Positions 8,846-20,961 of a stretch of DNA of 64,000 nt are shown in pieces; position 1 is the first letter of the stretch, and the number at the start of each line of letters is the position of its first letter. Below the pieces are notes generated by a model. The model did not search any database. It worked only from the letters and a program-made list of their open reading frames with translations, and was not told the DNA's origin. Both the position numbers and the translations under genes were made by a program. Source of the DNA: Neostapfia colusana (taxonomy: Eukaryota > Streptophyta > Magnoliopsida > Poales > Poaceae). The DNA is taken from NCBI GenBank assembly GCA_030760725.1, contig JASWHV010000013.1, positions 33,328,699 through 33,392,698 on the forward strand, given 5' to 3'.

Positions 8846-11800
8846 ATGGGTGAGGATCGTAGTTGGATGTATACCGGTTGGAAGAACAGTTCTAGTGGTC
8901 ACTCAGATGAGTGGTTCGCAAAGACAAATGCTTTTGTAGATCGAGCTTTTTCATTGTCAAAGATCGATAAGGTGCGGTGCCCATGTACGAAATGTCAAGG
9001 TGCAAAGTGTTGGGACAAAGTGAATTTGGCGTTTCACTTATGTCGATACGGTTTCATGCAAGATTATGAGGTGTGGACCTTTCACGGTGAGACTTCTTCT
9101 CAACCCTTACAAGTTTCAGATGAGGATGACAACACGGGGGTCGATAGGATGGACGAGATGCTTGATGCCATAAATCCTGAATTGATGGAGGATCCTCCTC
9201 CAACGGAGGTTGAAGCGTTTTTCACGCTTCTCAAAGCTTCGGAAGAGCCGTTGCATGAACACACCGAAGTGACGCTCCTTACTTTCATGACTAGATTTAT
9301 GGCCATTAAGTCTATGTATTTCTTCTCCAATAACTGCTACAACGATCTTATCAAATTGATCAGCGATATCCTTCCACAACAACATAAAGTGCCTAAAGAT
9401 ATGTATCAGTCTAAGAAGTTGATTTCTGGTCTAGGTATGAAATATGAGAAGATTGATATGTGTCTAGACAATTGCATGCTTTTTTGGAGAGAGCATGCCA
9501 ACGAGAACAAGTGATTAAAATGTGGTAAAGCGAGATTTGTCGAAGCTGTTAATGACGACGGTTCAAAAGTAATGACTCAAGTCGCACAGAAGCAGCTTCG
9601 CTACTTGCCTGTCACACCTAGGTTCAAGCGTTTGTTTCTATCTAAAAAAACAGCTAGACACATGAGGTGGCATAAAAAAGGTGTACGTGAGAACAACATC
9701 ATGATGGTGCACCCGTCGGACGGTGAGGCATGGAAGGTGCTTGACCGCTTTGATCCAGATTTTGCCAATGACGCGAGAAATATTCGCTTTGGATTGGCGA
9801 CAGATGGCTTCTCACCGTTTAGTACAAATGCCACACCATACTCTTGTTGGCCCGTGTTCGCTATTCCGTACAACTTACCACCATCGCTTTGTATGAAGTA
9901 TGAGTTCATGTTCCTATGCCTTATTGATCCTGGACCGGATCATCCTGGTTCACGACTGAACGTGATGATGCAGCCATTGATTGAAGAGTTCAAAATGTTA
10001 TGGACAGGAGTCGAAGTGTACGACTGTTATAGAAAATAGAAATTCAACCTTCGAGCTGCGTACTTGTGGTCTGTTCATGATTTTCCAGCTTACGGCATGT
10101 TTTCTGGCTAGAGCACTCATGGTCGATTGACATGTCCAATATGTGCTTCGGACACGGATTGTTTTCGTCTAAGTCATGGTGGCAAGATATGCTACTTTGA
10201 TTGTCATAGATGTTGGTTACCGCCAAATCACGTGTTTAGACAACAGAGAAATGCCTTCAGGAAGGGTACCATTGTAAAAAAGGGACCACCACAACGTCTG
10301 AATGGGTCGGAAATTGTTAAACAGCTAAACAATCTAGTGCCAGATGAAGGTCGTCCTGGATATTTTGTTGGTTACGGAGAGGATCACAATTGGACTCATA
10401 TATGTGCACTATGGGAGTTATCGTATATGAAGTCTTTAATTCTAATGCATAACATTGATGTCATGCACCAGGAACGTAACATGGGCGAATGCATCATAAG
10501 CACGTGCTTGGATATGACGGGGAAAACAAGACAATATAAAAGCTCGGAAGGATTTGACAGAGGTTTGTAACCGACCAAGTCTTGAGCTCTCCGAAGCTGG
10601 TGGCAAACCACGAGCTTCTTTCTGCCTTCGACCAAAAGAAAAGAAAGAAGTCTTCAAGTGGTTGAAACAGTTGAAGTTCCCAGACGGTTATGCTGCTAGC
10701 CTGAGAAGAGCCGTTAATGTTAAGACTGGAAATCTTACTGGTTTGAAGAGCCATGATTATCACATAATCATGGAAAGACTTCTGCCGGTTATGTTTCGAG
10801 GCTATCTTGACGATGAGGTTTGGAAGGTGTTAGCCGAGCTTAGCTATTTTTATAGACAGCTTTGTGCTGAAGAAATCAAAAGGGAGATGATGGAGAAGTT
10901 GGAAAAAGAGATACCCGTGCTTTTATGTAAGATGGAAAAAGTATTTCCTCCAGGGTTCTTCAATCCAATGCAACACCTTCTAATCCATCTTCCATATGAA
11001 GCTAAAGTAGGTGGCCCTGTTCAATATAGGTGGATGTACCACATTGAAAGAGCACTCAGATGTCTAAAACCGATGGTTCGTAATAGGGCAAGGGTTGAAG
11101 GATGCATCGCCGAAGCATTTACACTTTAGGAGATAGGACACTTTTCAAGTGTCTACTTTGCAGAAGAACACAATGTTAATGCATCGGTGTTACGGTATAA
11201 TATGGCTGAAGCAACCTCTTGTAGCGAACTCTCACTTTTTCAAACGAGAGGCACCACTGTTGGTAGTGGCACGTGCTATGATGCTTCAGCAGATGAAAAG
11301 ACAGCTGCTTTGTTATACATGTACGCTAACATAAATGGGATGGACAATTTTTTTCAATAAGTGGTTGTTCAACATCCATACTAATTTGCGTGGTGTGTTA
11401 TACATCTACACCAATAATTCTGTTTTGTCCTGATTTAGTGAGTTCGATCGACAAAATTGGAAGTCTAAGCAGCAACCTACTAGCAAGCAAATACAAACAA
11501 TGCGACACTATGGAGTAAATGGAGGACCTAACTTCCAAACGTGGTTTCGAAATCATGTAACGTTTTCCTTGTCTTGTTCGTCTTAGTAATTATGTTCATA
11601 GCATAAAATAGTCTTCTTACTTCATATGTTGGACAGTGCAAGACACAAGCCGGTGTTCATGAAGATTTGCGACAACTGTCCAACGGATCCATTAAAGTTA
11701 AACTCTTCGGTCGATATGATGTCAATGGGTTCCGATTCCGTTCAACTCAATTTGAAGCTCAACGTCCTCTAAGGGCAACATCAAACACCGGAGTTGTGAC

Positions 11801-12341
11801 GAGGGCCGCCGATGCCGAAGGACATGAAACTAATTTCTATGGGATCATAAACAAAATCCTAGAATTTAGTTTTGCCGGGAGTAAAGACCTTAAAGTAGTC
11901 TTCTTTGACTGTGATTGGTTTGATAATAACAATGGAACTCGACAAAACCAATTTGGCATGGTAGAAGTCAAACACAAGGACCGACTACGAGGCTATGACA
12001 CCTTTGTCCTTGCACACCAAGTCCAACAAGTGTACTATCTACAATATCCATGCGAAAAACTTAGTGCATGGTGGGTTGTACAAAAGGTGAATCCTCGTGA
12101 GCGGTTATATACATCGGACAATACTAGTTACATTGATGAGGCAGATGTTGTTTACCAAGAAGAAGAGTTGCCGGATTCTTTTGTCGTTGAGCCTGGTCTA
12201 CGACTCGATGAATTAGTTGGAGATGCACAAGATGTACAGACTCATAATGTGAAAAAACGAAAACGGCGAACAACCATGACAAAAGATCGATGGTCCGGTT
12301 TACGAAGTAGAGTACATGAACGTGATACTGATGAATTTTGA
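8846..12341 (+). pseudogene. TNPD-like CACTA transposase, broken by stops and a frameshift
   Basis: This is the catalytic transposase gene of the element. The start MGEDRSWMYTGW opens a transposase-associated domain with the conserved CPCTKC and FHLCRYGF blocks (PF13963 type). From about 9572 follows a Transposase_21-type core (ARNIRFGLATDGFSPF, NLPPSLCMKYEFMFL, FRQQRNAFRKG, LILMHNIDVMHQERN). A DUF4218-type part with ELSYFYRQLC and CKMEKVFPPGFFNPMQHLL follows at 10554-11129, and a DUF4216-type part with VVFFDCDWFD and AWWVVQKVNPRERLY at 11667-12341. In-frame stops are TGA 9512, TAG 10037, TAG 10109 and TAG 11127; a frameshift lies near 10525-10550. An intron probably spans about 11557-11640. 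The product cannot be functional. Confidence 0.92.
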
Positions 12342-12428
12342 AATTGAGTACAAGTATCGTTTCTTTCATCTCTTCTTTTGTCTTCTATATTTTCCTTTAA
12401 ATTCATTATCAAATTTCCTTTCATCAGG

Positions 12429-15002
12429 ATGTCATCGAGCAGTAGACGACGGGGGACGCGGGGCTTTCTGCCCCCGAGAGCAGACTCCGTTTTCCAGAGT
12501 TGTCAGTCTAGCAATGGTAGTCTGTCTCAGCTGTTGGGCCTCGACAGAGGCCAGGGGTCACGAGAGCGGTCACGACAGGTAAAGAATATTAAATTACATA
12601 AATTATATAAATAACTTTCTTAAATCTATATTACCAATCTTCAAATTTTTAGTATGACTCTACGTCTGAGGAGACAGAGGCCAGAGGTCCTCTTCAGACA
12701 CCACAGGTTTCGGAGCCTGTTACAGATCCTGCTTCGGATCCTCTTCAGTTTCCGGCACCGCAGGATTCAGACCCTGCTTCAGAGCCTTCCACAGAGCCTG
12801 ATGTGGAGCCGGCTCCACAACGGCGTTACAGGAGGAGCCACTCCGATTCCTGCACGGCTAGAAGATCGGGTCGTTATTCGTCCGGTTGGCGATAGGTAAG
12901 TAAATCTATAACAAATCAATTTAGATATTTTAACACTTATATATGTACTAATTGAGAATCGTGTATTAGGTCTTGGGCCGATGACTCGTTCACGGGTCAA
13001 GGACGCCACCGCCAGGTCAATGCTGTCCTGGGCCAGCTCATCCGTTGTCACTACCCCGGTCTAGTGAACGGACGGGCTGCTACGTCTTGGGACGATTACG
13101 CTACAGCCCAGGACATTACCTACGGCAACCACCAGGAGCATGTGTGGCATAAATTCATGGTAAGTAAATCGTCTATTCGTTAAATGCGAACCTATTATAT
13201 GCTAAATACATTAACTTGTATATTTCTACTTGTAGAAATATTACCGTTTGGAGGACGAGGCCCAGCTGGATCACGCTCGCCTGGTCTTCAACAACAATGC
13301 TAGGAAGCTCCTGACGCAGTCGATTTCAACGGCTCGCATTCAGGCTACGAAGGCGTACTATAAGTTGCATCCGGACGAGGGTGAGCCGGGGCAGTTTAGG
13401 GATGTGGCGGACAAGTACTTGACGGAGGCACAGTACGCAGAGGTAAATTCTTTATTTTACTTTGCTTCATTATTCAATTTTCATCTATGTTTTCATCCAA
13501 CAACAAATGTGTGCAGGTCAGCGTACCGTGGCTTGAGTCCTGTCCGGACGCCTACAGTTCCCTGTGTGCTCGTTGGGCGAGCCAGGGCTTCCAAGGAGTG
13601 TCGATGACCCGCCGACAGAGTCGAGGGACGGACGGGAAACACCGTCTTGGCGGGGACGGCTACGTACGCCTTGCTAAACGGATGGTAAGTGATACTCGAA
13701 TTATATTCTAGTTAATTTCTATCGCTATCATTGTGCTAACACGTATCGATAGGAGCGCGAGATCGGTCAGGAGCCGACCGCTATCCAGGTGTGGAGGAGG
13801 GGTCACATGGGAAGTGACCCCTCGCAGTCTGATCAGCTGTCTTCTCAGACAGTGACAGAGACGTTGGTGAGTTCTTTAGTTGACTTAATTGTATTATCTT
13901 TAAAACTTTTGATGACTTTAATTTTTTGTATTTTCAGGAAAAGTATGGGGAGGAGGTGCGGAGGCTTCGAGGCGACGATTACGATTGGCAGAACTCACCG
14001 ATCGTACCTGAAGCCGCCTATGCAAGCGGTGGCGGTAAACCTCACGGCCGGTGAGTTCTGTTGTTTTCATTTACTTTCATTAACTTTGAGATACGAAACT
14101 TTAATACTCTTACTTCGTTGTGTAGGTTGGCCATCTTCGATGGAGTAGTAGACTCGAGGGAGGTGCGGTCTTACTCGAGGGCCTCTTCACCGCAGGGTGG
14201 ATCCAGCAGGCGTGGCAGCTGTGATCTGGAGCTCCAGAGTGTCCAGGAGGAGCTCCAGAGGACGCAGGAAGCGCTGAGGCTCGCGAACGAGAGGCAGGCA
14301 GCCGAGCTCCGGGCTAGGGACGAGTATCAACACTCGTACATGCTACAGCTGCAAGCTGCCATGCAGGTAAGTTCAGATCATTGTACTCAACATTTCTAAT
14401 ATATAAATGACATGTATAATAATTTACTTCATATTTGCAGGCTATGGCCACAGGACAACCCGTTGTCTTGCCTCAGTGGGCGCCGCCACCGATACGGCTA
14501 CCACAGGGGCCGACGTCAGGAGCACAGGTACAAAATTTCTCATAATAGCTGCAACTAGTTAAATTTGCTCAAATTTAGTTGAATTTGATCAAACTTACTT
14601 AAACTTAGAGAAAACTAGTTAAACATCCTCAAACTGAGTAAAATATGGTACAACTTACTCAACTATAGTCAAATATGACCAAACTTACTCAAACATAGCC
14701 AAAACTTTTTGAACTAGCTCAAACACAAACACTACTAGTCCATACTTCTCAAACTTAGTAAAATATGAGCAAACTTACTCAAACATAGCCAAATCTAGCT
14801 AACTTGCTCAATTTTAACTTGTAATGAGTTTATTTAATCATATACACATTTGTGAACTTCTAATTTGTCTAACTATACATGTACATCATAGGGATCGGCG
14901 ACGCGGGCTCAGGAAACTCCATCCCCTCAGCAACCAGCGTTTGGACGAGCGCACGACGACTTCCTGGACTCCGGTGGCAGCGGTCGGGGTAGCGTAGGGT
15001 AG
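12429..15002 (+). CDS. TNPA-like CACTA accessory protein gene, about ten exons
   Basis: The second CACTA gene probably encodes the protein that binds the subterminal repeats. Exons with GT/AG borders read as 12429-12578, 12653-12895, 12970-13159, 13236-13442, 13517-13684, 13753-13866, 13938-14050, 14126-14366, 14441-14527 and 14892-15002 (TAG). The first exon starts MSSSSRRRGTRGFLPPRAD. Exons 3-7 form a Transposase_24-type domain (KYYRLEDEAQLDHARL, RRQSRGTDGKHRLGGDGYV, AIQVWRRGHMG). Exon 8 encodes a coiled coil (LQSVQEELQRTQEALRLANE) likely used for dimerisation. Exon 2 seems to carry a small indel near 12830, because its first half reads in one frame and the end (IPARLEDRVVIRPVGD) in another. 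Everything downstream is open. Gene structure is inferred by eye. Confidence 0.82.
14536..14830 (+). repeat. Degenerate short repeats in the ninth intron of the TNPA-like gene
   Basis: The intron (14528-14891) is filled with variants of CAAACTTACTCAAACATAG and ACTAGTTAAA, spaced about 10-20 bases apart with poor periodicity. It is AT-rich and noncoding. Confidence 0.7.
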
Positions 15003-15133
15003 TGTGGCGTGCGTATAGTGTTTTTATGCAATTCTGTGATGTATATTTTGATTGCCTGTGATCTGGCCATCGAGCCAGGGCTGGCCTCGAAGCCAGGGCA
15101 GGATTTTCTGTTTTTTAAAAAAAATTTGGAAAG

Positions 15134-15545
15134 CTTATTGACGACGGTTTCTGGTACTTGGCCGTCGTCAATAAGCCATTAGTATTGATGACGGCCAGGT
15201 ACCAGAAACCGTCGTCAATAAGCAATTGTTATTGACGACGGCCTAGTGTAAACCGTCGTCAATAAGCCACGGTTACTGACGACGGTTTCCTGGCCGTCGT
15301 CAATAAGCTTATTGACGACAACCTGATTTAGCTGTCGTCTATAAGTTTATTGACGACAGCTAGATTTAGCTGTTGTCAATAAGATTATTGACGACGGTAA
15401 CCATCGTCAATAAATTTATTGACGACTAATAATTGACGACAGCCGAAAACCGTCGTCTATAAAGTTTTACCGTCGTCAATAACTTATTGACGACGGTAGT
15501 GCCCTTATTGACGACGGTTTCCGACCGTCGTCTATAGTCCCAATT
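15134..15545. repeat. CACTA right subterminal repeats
   Basis: Alternating TTGACGACGG and CCGTCGTCAATAAG motifs, often arranged as short hairpins, mirror the left end. The 132-bp unit of the left end is absent. The segment 15003-15133 is the untranslated end of the TNPA-like gene. Confidence 0.9.
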
Positions 15546-15554
15546 CCTGTAGTG

Positions 15555-17489
15555 ATAGCCCCAGTGCTCGTTATGCCAGATATGCAAAAGAACTTTACGG
15601 TGTACTACGATGCCTCTGGAAACGGGTCGGGATGTGTTCTCATGCAAGAAGGGCATGTCGTGGCTTATGCATCCCGGCAGCTTCAGAAGCACGAGAAGAA
15701 CTATCCTACACCTGACCTAGAACTAGCCGCAGTGGTACACGCGTTGAAAATTTGGCGGCACTATTTGATGGGGAAAAGGACAGAGATATATACGGATCAT
15801 AAGAGTTTGAAGTACATTTTCACACAGCCAGAACTCAACCTCAGACAAAGGAGATGGTTAGAGCTAATCAATGACTTTGATGTGGGCATCAACTATCATC
15901 CTGGGAAAGCAAACGTCGTGGCCGATGCTTTAAGTCGGAAAGTGCAGGTCAATAAGTTGAGCTTGAAGGACATGCCTGCAGAATTGAAGGACGAGGTTAT
16001 AAGGCTCAATCTATGCCTGGTAAATAGTGGTGAAGCCATTGCCATGGAAGTGGACTCCACACTAGAGCGAGACATCCGCGAGGGTCAAAAGAAAGACGAG
16101 AAGATACAAGAGATCAGGCAACTCATCAAGGAAAATAAAGCTCCTAGTTTTAGAGGGGATGAACAAAGAATGGTGTGGCACGGGAAAAGAATATGTGTGC
16201 CAGAAGTAAAAGAGATCCGTGAATTGATTTTGAAGGAGGCTCATGATTCTGACTATTCCATTCATCCTGGGAGTACGAAGATGTACCAGGACCTCAAGAG
16301 CAGGTATTGGTGGCATGGTATGAAGCGTGATGTCTCGGAACATGTTGCCCTATGTGACACATGTCAGTTGGTGAATGCAGAACATCAACGACTCGCGGGA
16401 TTATTGAAACCTCTCAAAGTGCCTGAATGGAAATGGGAAGAAATCAGCATGGATTTCATCGTGAGATTGCCTAGGACCCAATCAGGATATGATTCGGTAA
16501 GGGTCATCATTGATAGGCTAACTAAGGTAGCTCACTTCATCCCCGTGAATGAAAGCTACAGCGGATCCAAATTGGCAGAGTTGTACATGGCAAGGATCGT
16601 GTGTTACCATGGAGTGCCAAAGAAGATAGTGTCGGATCGAGGGACACAGTTCACCTCAAGGTTCTGGCAGAAGTTGCACGAAACCATGGGAACCCATCTG
16701 AACTTTAGTTCTGCCTATCATCCCCAAACCGACGGGCAGACGGAGAGAACCAATCAGATCCTTGAAGATATGCTGAGGGCATGGGCACTCAAAAACAATA
16801 GGAGTTGGGACAAGAACTTACCGTATGCGGAGTTTTCCTATAACAACAGCTATCAAGCTAGTATGAAGATGTCACCATTTGAAGCTTTGTACGGGAGGAA
16901 GTGCAGAACTCCCCTATTTTGGAACCAAACAGGGGAAAGTAAAGTGTTTGGTCCAGAAGTACTACAAGAAGCCGAGGCGAATGTGAGGGAAATTCACAAT
17001 AACTTGAGGATAGCACAGACACGCCAAAAGAGCTATGCCGATGTACGAAGAAGAGAGCTCTTTTTCAACATGGGAGACTATGTCTATCTCAAGGTGTCCC
17101 CTATCAGAGGACTTCGTCGGTTCAAGGTGAAAGGGAAGTTGTCACCTCGATACATCGGACCCTTTCAAGTTTTGGAGAGGAAAGGCGAAGTGGCGTACCA
17201 ACTAGAATTACCGGCTCGTCTATCAGATGTGCACGATGTATTCCACTTGTCACAACTCAAGAAATGCCTGAGGACGCCTGAGGAGGTGTTACCCATAAAT
17301 GAAGTGGACGTAGCTGAGGATTTGTCTTATGCCGAGAAACCATACAAGATTTTGGAGACAATGGAACGCCTCACCAGAAATAAAAGAATCCGGATGTGCA
17401 AGGTGCAGTGGAAGCATCACTCAGAAGAGGAAGCCACCTGGGATCGGGAAGATGAGCTCAAGGCACAATTTCCGGAATTGTTTTCTTAG
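15555..17489 (+). pseudogene. pol: Element A RNase H, integrase and chromodomain (3' half of split pol)
   Basis: This is the uninterrupted 3' half of the pol gene split by the CACTA element. Residues are counted from the ATG at 15552. RNase H shows the D20, E57, D82 and D125 acidic set (YYDASG, LELA, YTDHKSL, VADALSRK). Integrase has the HHCC finger H231, H238, C268, C271 and the D301-D362-E398 triad, with exactly 35 residues between the last two. A GPY/F-type block (YIGPFQVLERKG) follows. The C-terminus (KILETMERLTRNKRIRMCKV, EEEATWDREDELKAQFPELF) is a chromodomain as in Tekay/Del-type chromoviruses, which steers integration to heterochromatin. The ATG at 15552 is created by the transposon end (TGTAGTG|ATAGCC) and is not a true start. 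Confidence 0.95.
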
Positions 17490-17520
17490 AACCATCAATC
17501 TCGAGGACGAGATTTATTTT

Positions 17521-17534
17521 AAGGGGGGTAGAGC
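17521..17534 (+). other. Element A polypurine tract
   Basis: AAGGGGGGTAGAGC lies directly before the TGTAACACC start of the 3' LTR and would prime plus-strand DNA synthesis. Confidence 0.88.
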
Positions 17535-20500
17535 TGTAACACCCCAAAAATCGTGTTAAGACCCTAAATCATGTTAAGAGGGAAATTTAAAAATTTTTGG
17601 ACGTGTTGCATGTTTTGCAAAAATTCAAATTCAAACTGGAATTCAAATTAAACTCAAAACAGAAAAGAAATAGAAAAAGAAAAGGAAAAACAGAAAAAAA
17701 CCAGCCAGTGGGCCGAAACCCACTAGCCGGCCCAACCAGCGCCCGCGCCAGCCCGCAGCCGCGCGCGCCGCTTCCTCCCACTGACAGGCGGGACCCGCCA
17801 GTTCATCGTGTACCTCGCGCCAGCGCCGGACTCTCTCATCCGAATCGAAACTGATCGGGAATTCTCGCGTATCCCAGCCGAATTCTGGTTCCGGAGGACT
17901 CCCACTCGATCTAAACAAACCCACCGCCATCCCCCATCTATAAAAACCCCGGCCTCATTCTGTTTTTCCACGCGATCTGCTGTTTTTACTCCGGTGAGAA
18001 CCCGAGCCTTCTCCGGCAAATTCTAGCCGATCTAAGCTCGGAAATTCCGATCTAATTCGCTGGTCTTGATCCACCGCCTCCGGGGAACCTTGCAGGTGCA
18101 GAAAACTCGGTGACTTGCGGTGTAAACACAGCGCCGACGAGTCTCGCCATGAATTCAACTCGGACCTTGTCGCCGATCACCTTCCAGGACCTCCGGGCTC
18201 AAGAAAACCTCCAGGTGAGATCCCCAACCTCTCCTCCACCGATCTATGCCGTAAAATCACAGTTCTAGGAAGAATTCTCGAAAATCCGAAAGTCTCCGGC
18301 GAAATCGCCGCTTCCCGCCGCCGTGCGCCGCCGGCAGCGCCGCCCTCGCTCGATCAGAGCGACGTGGCCGCTTGTGCGCCGTTTGTTTTAAATCGCACGG
18401 TAGGGTTTAAATCCCCGCGTACCGGTTCGATGTTATAATCTCAGCCGTCGGTTTAAAATCGGACGGTCCACGTCAGCCCCGCGTTATAAAGACTGGAAAT
18501 CTTACGTGCTACCCCCTGGGGTTCTCGGGAAATAAGAGCTAGCCCCGGAAACATCTGATCTAGCCCCTGGAACTCCAGAAAATCATGTAAATTCATTTAA
18601 AAATCAGTTTTAGCCCCTGGACTTAATAAAAATTAGGAAAAACACCTCTGTTATGAGTAGCTAGACCCCTGAAAATTCTTAAAATAATATTATAGACCCT
18701 GTAGTGGGGTAAGTTTAATTTTTTAGCCCTGTTTAGTATTAAATTTAGGAAATTGAATATGTGGCTAGTGTTTAAAAATTAAAAAGTGGGACAAACATAT
18801 TGTCAAAATTAAATTAAAGATTTTCTCAGTATTTAGGAAATTTTGGAGTGAGATGAAAATATATTTTGGGCTGAACTGAATCTGTTTAATTTATTCACGT
18901 TTAGGGACACATTTTTAAGTAAAGAATAGTTCTAGAAAATAGGGAAAAATAATTGTGAAATATTTTACATCAGAGGCAAAGGTCAAAATATGTTATTAAA
19001 TTATTTAGGACCAGAACCTATTCTGTTTAGATGATGTCTCTTACTATTTTCATAATAAAGTACACATTTATGCATGGGAACATAAATCTGAAAATATAGC
19101 AACTAGTAAATGATAAATGGAGTTTCTAAAATCCAAAGAGTTCAGTTTAGGGTTGGTAGAAATTATGAAGACACATATGGAGAAGGAAAATACCTTTCAT
19201 GCTTATTTGGTAGTAAAAAGGTGTAGTAGTTAAATATAAGGAATTTATTTAAATTGGAAACTCATATATATAGTATGTAAGTATAAATGTGAACACAAAA
19301 GTAGGAATCATATACACATGATTAAAAGTGCATGCAAGCCCCAAATCAACACACATAGAATAACCCCAACACACATAATGGTGAATGACTTTCATAAATA
19401 TGAATGTGTGGTTTGTATGAAGTGGAAGTGTGAACTATGTCTTATGGGTTGTTATTTTTCTTTTGCTATGTGTGATGGTATGATGTAGAACCTGCTCAAG
19501 AGCAAGTTATTCCTTTCCAAGATCAGGACTACCCATTTCAAGAGCAGCAGGAAGGAGGCAAGTGTCCTTGACCACTTTGATCCTATATTAGGATGTTTAG
19601 ATAGAATTATTGCATTGTCAAGTTAAATATGAAACCCATGCTAGGAAGTTTCCCTAGAATTGCATTACCCTGTTTTCCTTGTAGCTTGGGTTGGGATTTA
19701 TTTTATCATGTCATTTATTATTATGCATATGCTTAGCCATGCTTAGAATGGGATATTTGGGATATGAGATCATCATTTTATTTTAACATACTCTTGAATG
19801 AGATACTGTGAGTTATGTAGAGGTAGGGATCAAGGCAAGTTGGATGTTTTGGTTGTGTGCTGGGTGCACGAGACTCGGGTTTGTGTTTAGTACTTGCCTG
19901 GATCCTAAGGACCGGTTCATGGAGCATGTAACCTGACTTTACAGTGCCAACCACATGCTGAGATGGGGCAGCTTGGCCAATTAATTAGGTGTATTCCCGG
20001 CGTAGTATGGGTGTGTTGGATGGTGCGGGGAATAGGTGTCAGCTGGACTACCATATGAACCGCAAGGCTCAAGAGAGGGCCACTGCAGCGGGGTTGGAGC
20101 CTCTTGTATGCTGTTAGGGGTGAAACCTCAGTGGGCCCACGCTCGTCGGGAATCCCTTTTTAAAGGCTTCGTAGTGATCTCCTGGCTACACACCTGGGAA
20201 GTGTGAATGTGGTTCGTAGCCACTAGCATAATGGAGATTCTTTTAGTCCACCCGGCAACGGGGGATGAAATCACTACATGTGGGTACAGTGGTACAAACT
20301 CTGCAGAGTCAAAACTGTCATGACAGCCGTGCTCACGGTTAAGAGCGGCTTGGACTTATTCATGATTAGAGGATTGATGGTTTTGGAAGTTGTGGATGTT
20401 AAATGGGGAGCTTAACATTGGAAATGATGTTATGGTTATTGGATTTTGATGATGGGATGGGAAATTGGGACCATTTCACCTGTGTAGTAATGTAGGTGCT

Positions 20501-20961
20501 TAATAAGCTAAGGTGATAGGTATTAATTGCGTAGTGCTTTAACCATGGGATCAACCTCTCCTTGTTCTAGCCATGCATGATATAATTTTCCCACACTTGC
20601 TGAGTACCATCGGTACTCAACCTTGCATATTTTGTTGGTTTATATTGCTGCTCAGGTCAAGATAATGAGGTGGTGTATAATGACCAAGACTTTGGACCCG
20701 AAGAAGGTTTCTAGGTTCATGGAGACCCCGGGCAACGCCTGTGACGGAGCCCATAAGAATAATTATTCCGCTGCTAGTTTATTTACTTGTGATGAACTTA
20801 TTATTGTCCATCGAGACATTTGCTATGTAACACTTATTTATATTCGACACCTGGCTTGTAATAAATGATGCTCCACTATTTGTCATCACATGTATGAGAA
20901 AATGATCCTGGCATACATGTGATACTCACTTGGTTGTTCTTCGGAAAAACCGGGTATGACA
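17535..20961 (+). mobile_element. Element A: complete 3' LTR, 3427 bp
   Basis: The LTR runs from TGTAACACCCC to ...GGTATGACA. AGTGA (20962-20966) is the expected right target duplication; its partner lies left of the window. U3 is GC-rich with CTATAAAAA at 17938-17946 as the probable TATA box. AATAAA lies at 20860-20865 and the TGAGTACC/GGTACTCA hairpin at 20601-20619. After the LTR the sequence continues inside the RNase H gene of element B on the opposite strand, which proves nesting. Confidence 0.95.
17938..17946 (+). promoter_or_regulatory. Probable TATA box in the element A 3' LTR
   Basis: CTATAAAAA stands between a GC-rich U3 and the presumed transcription start some 30 bp downstream. 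The equivalent site of the 5' LTR is outside the window. Confidence 0.65.

Larger units (their letters stand above)
5826..15554 (+). mobile_element. CACTA (En/Spm-type) DNA transposon, 9729 bp
   Basis: The element starts CACTACAGGAA at 5826 and ends TTCCTGTAGTG at 15554, which are matching terminal inverted repeats of at least 11 bp. Flanks are ACA (5823-5825) and ATA (15555-15557): a 3-bp target duplication with one later change, confirmed because removing element plus duplication joins the two pol halves in frame. Subterminal arrays of TTGACGACGG and its inverse lie at both ends. Inside, left to right, are a captured proteasome fragment (antisense), a TNPD-like transposase pseudogene and a spliced TNPA-like gene. 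Because the transposase is broken in several places while the host element A is young, this copy was probably already defective when it moved, using transposase supplied by another copy. Confidence 0.97.
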
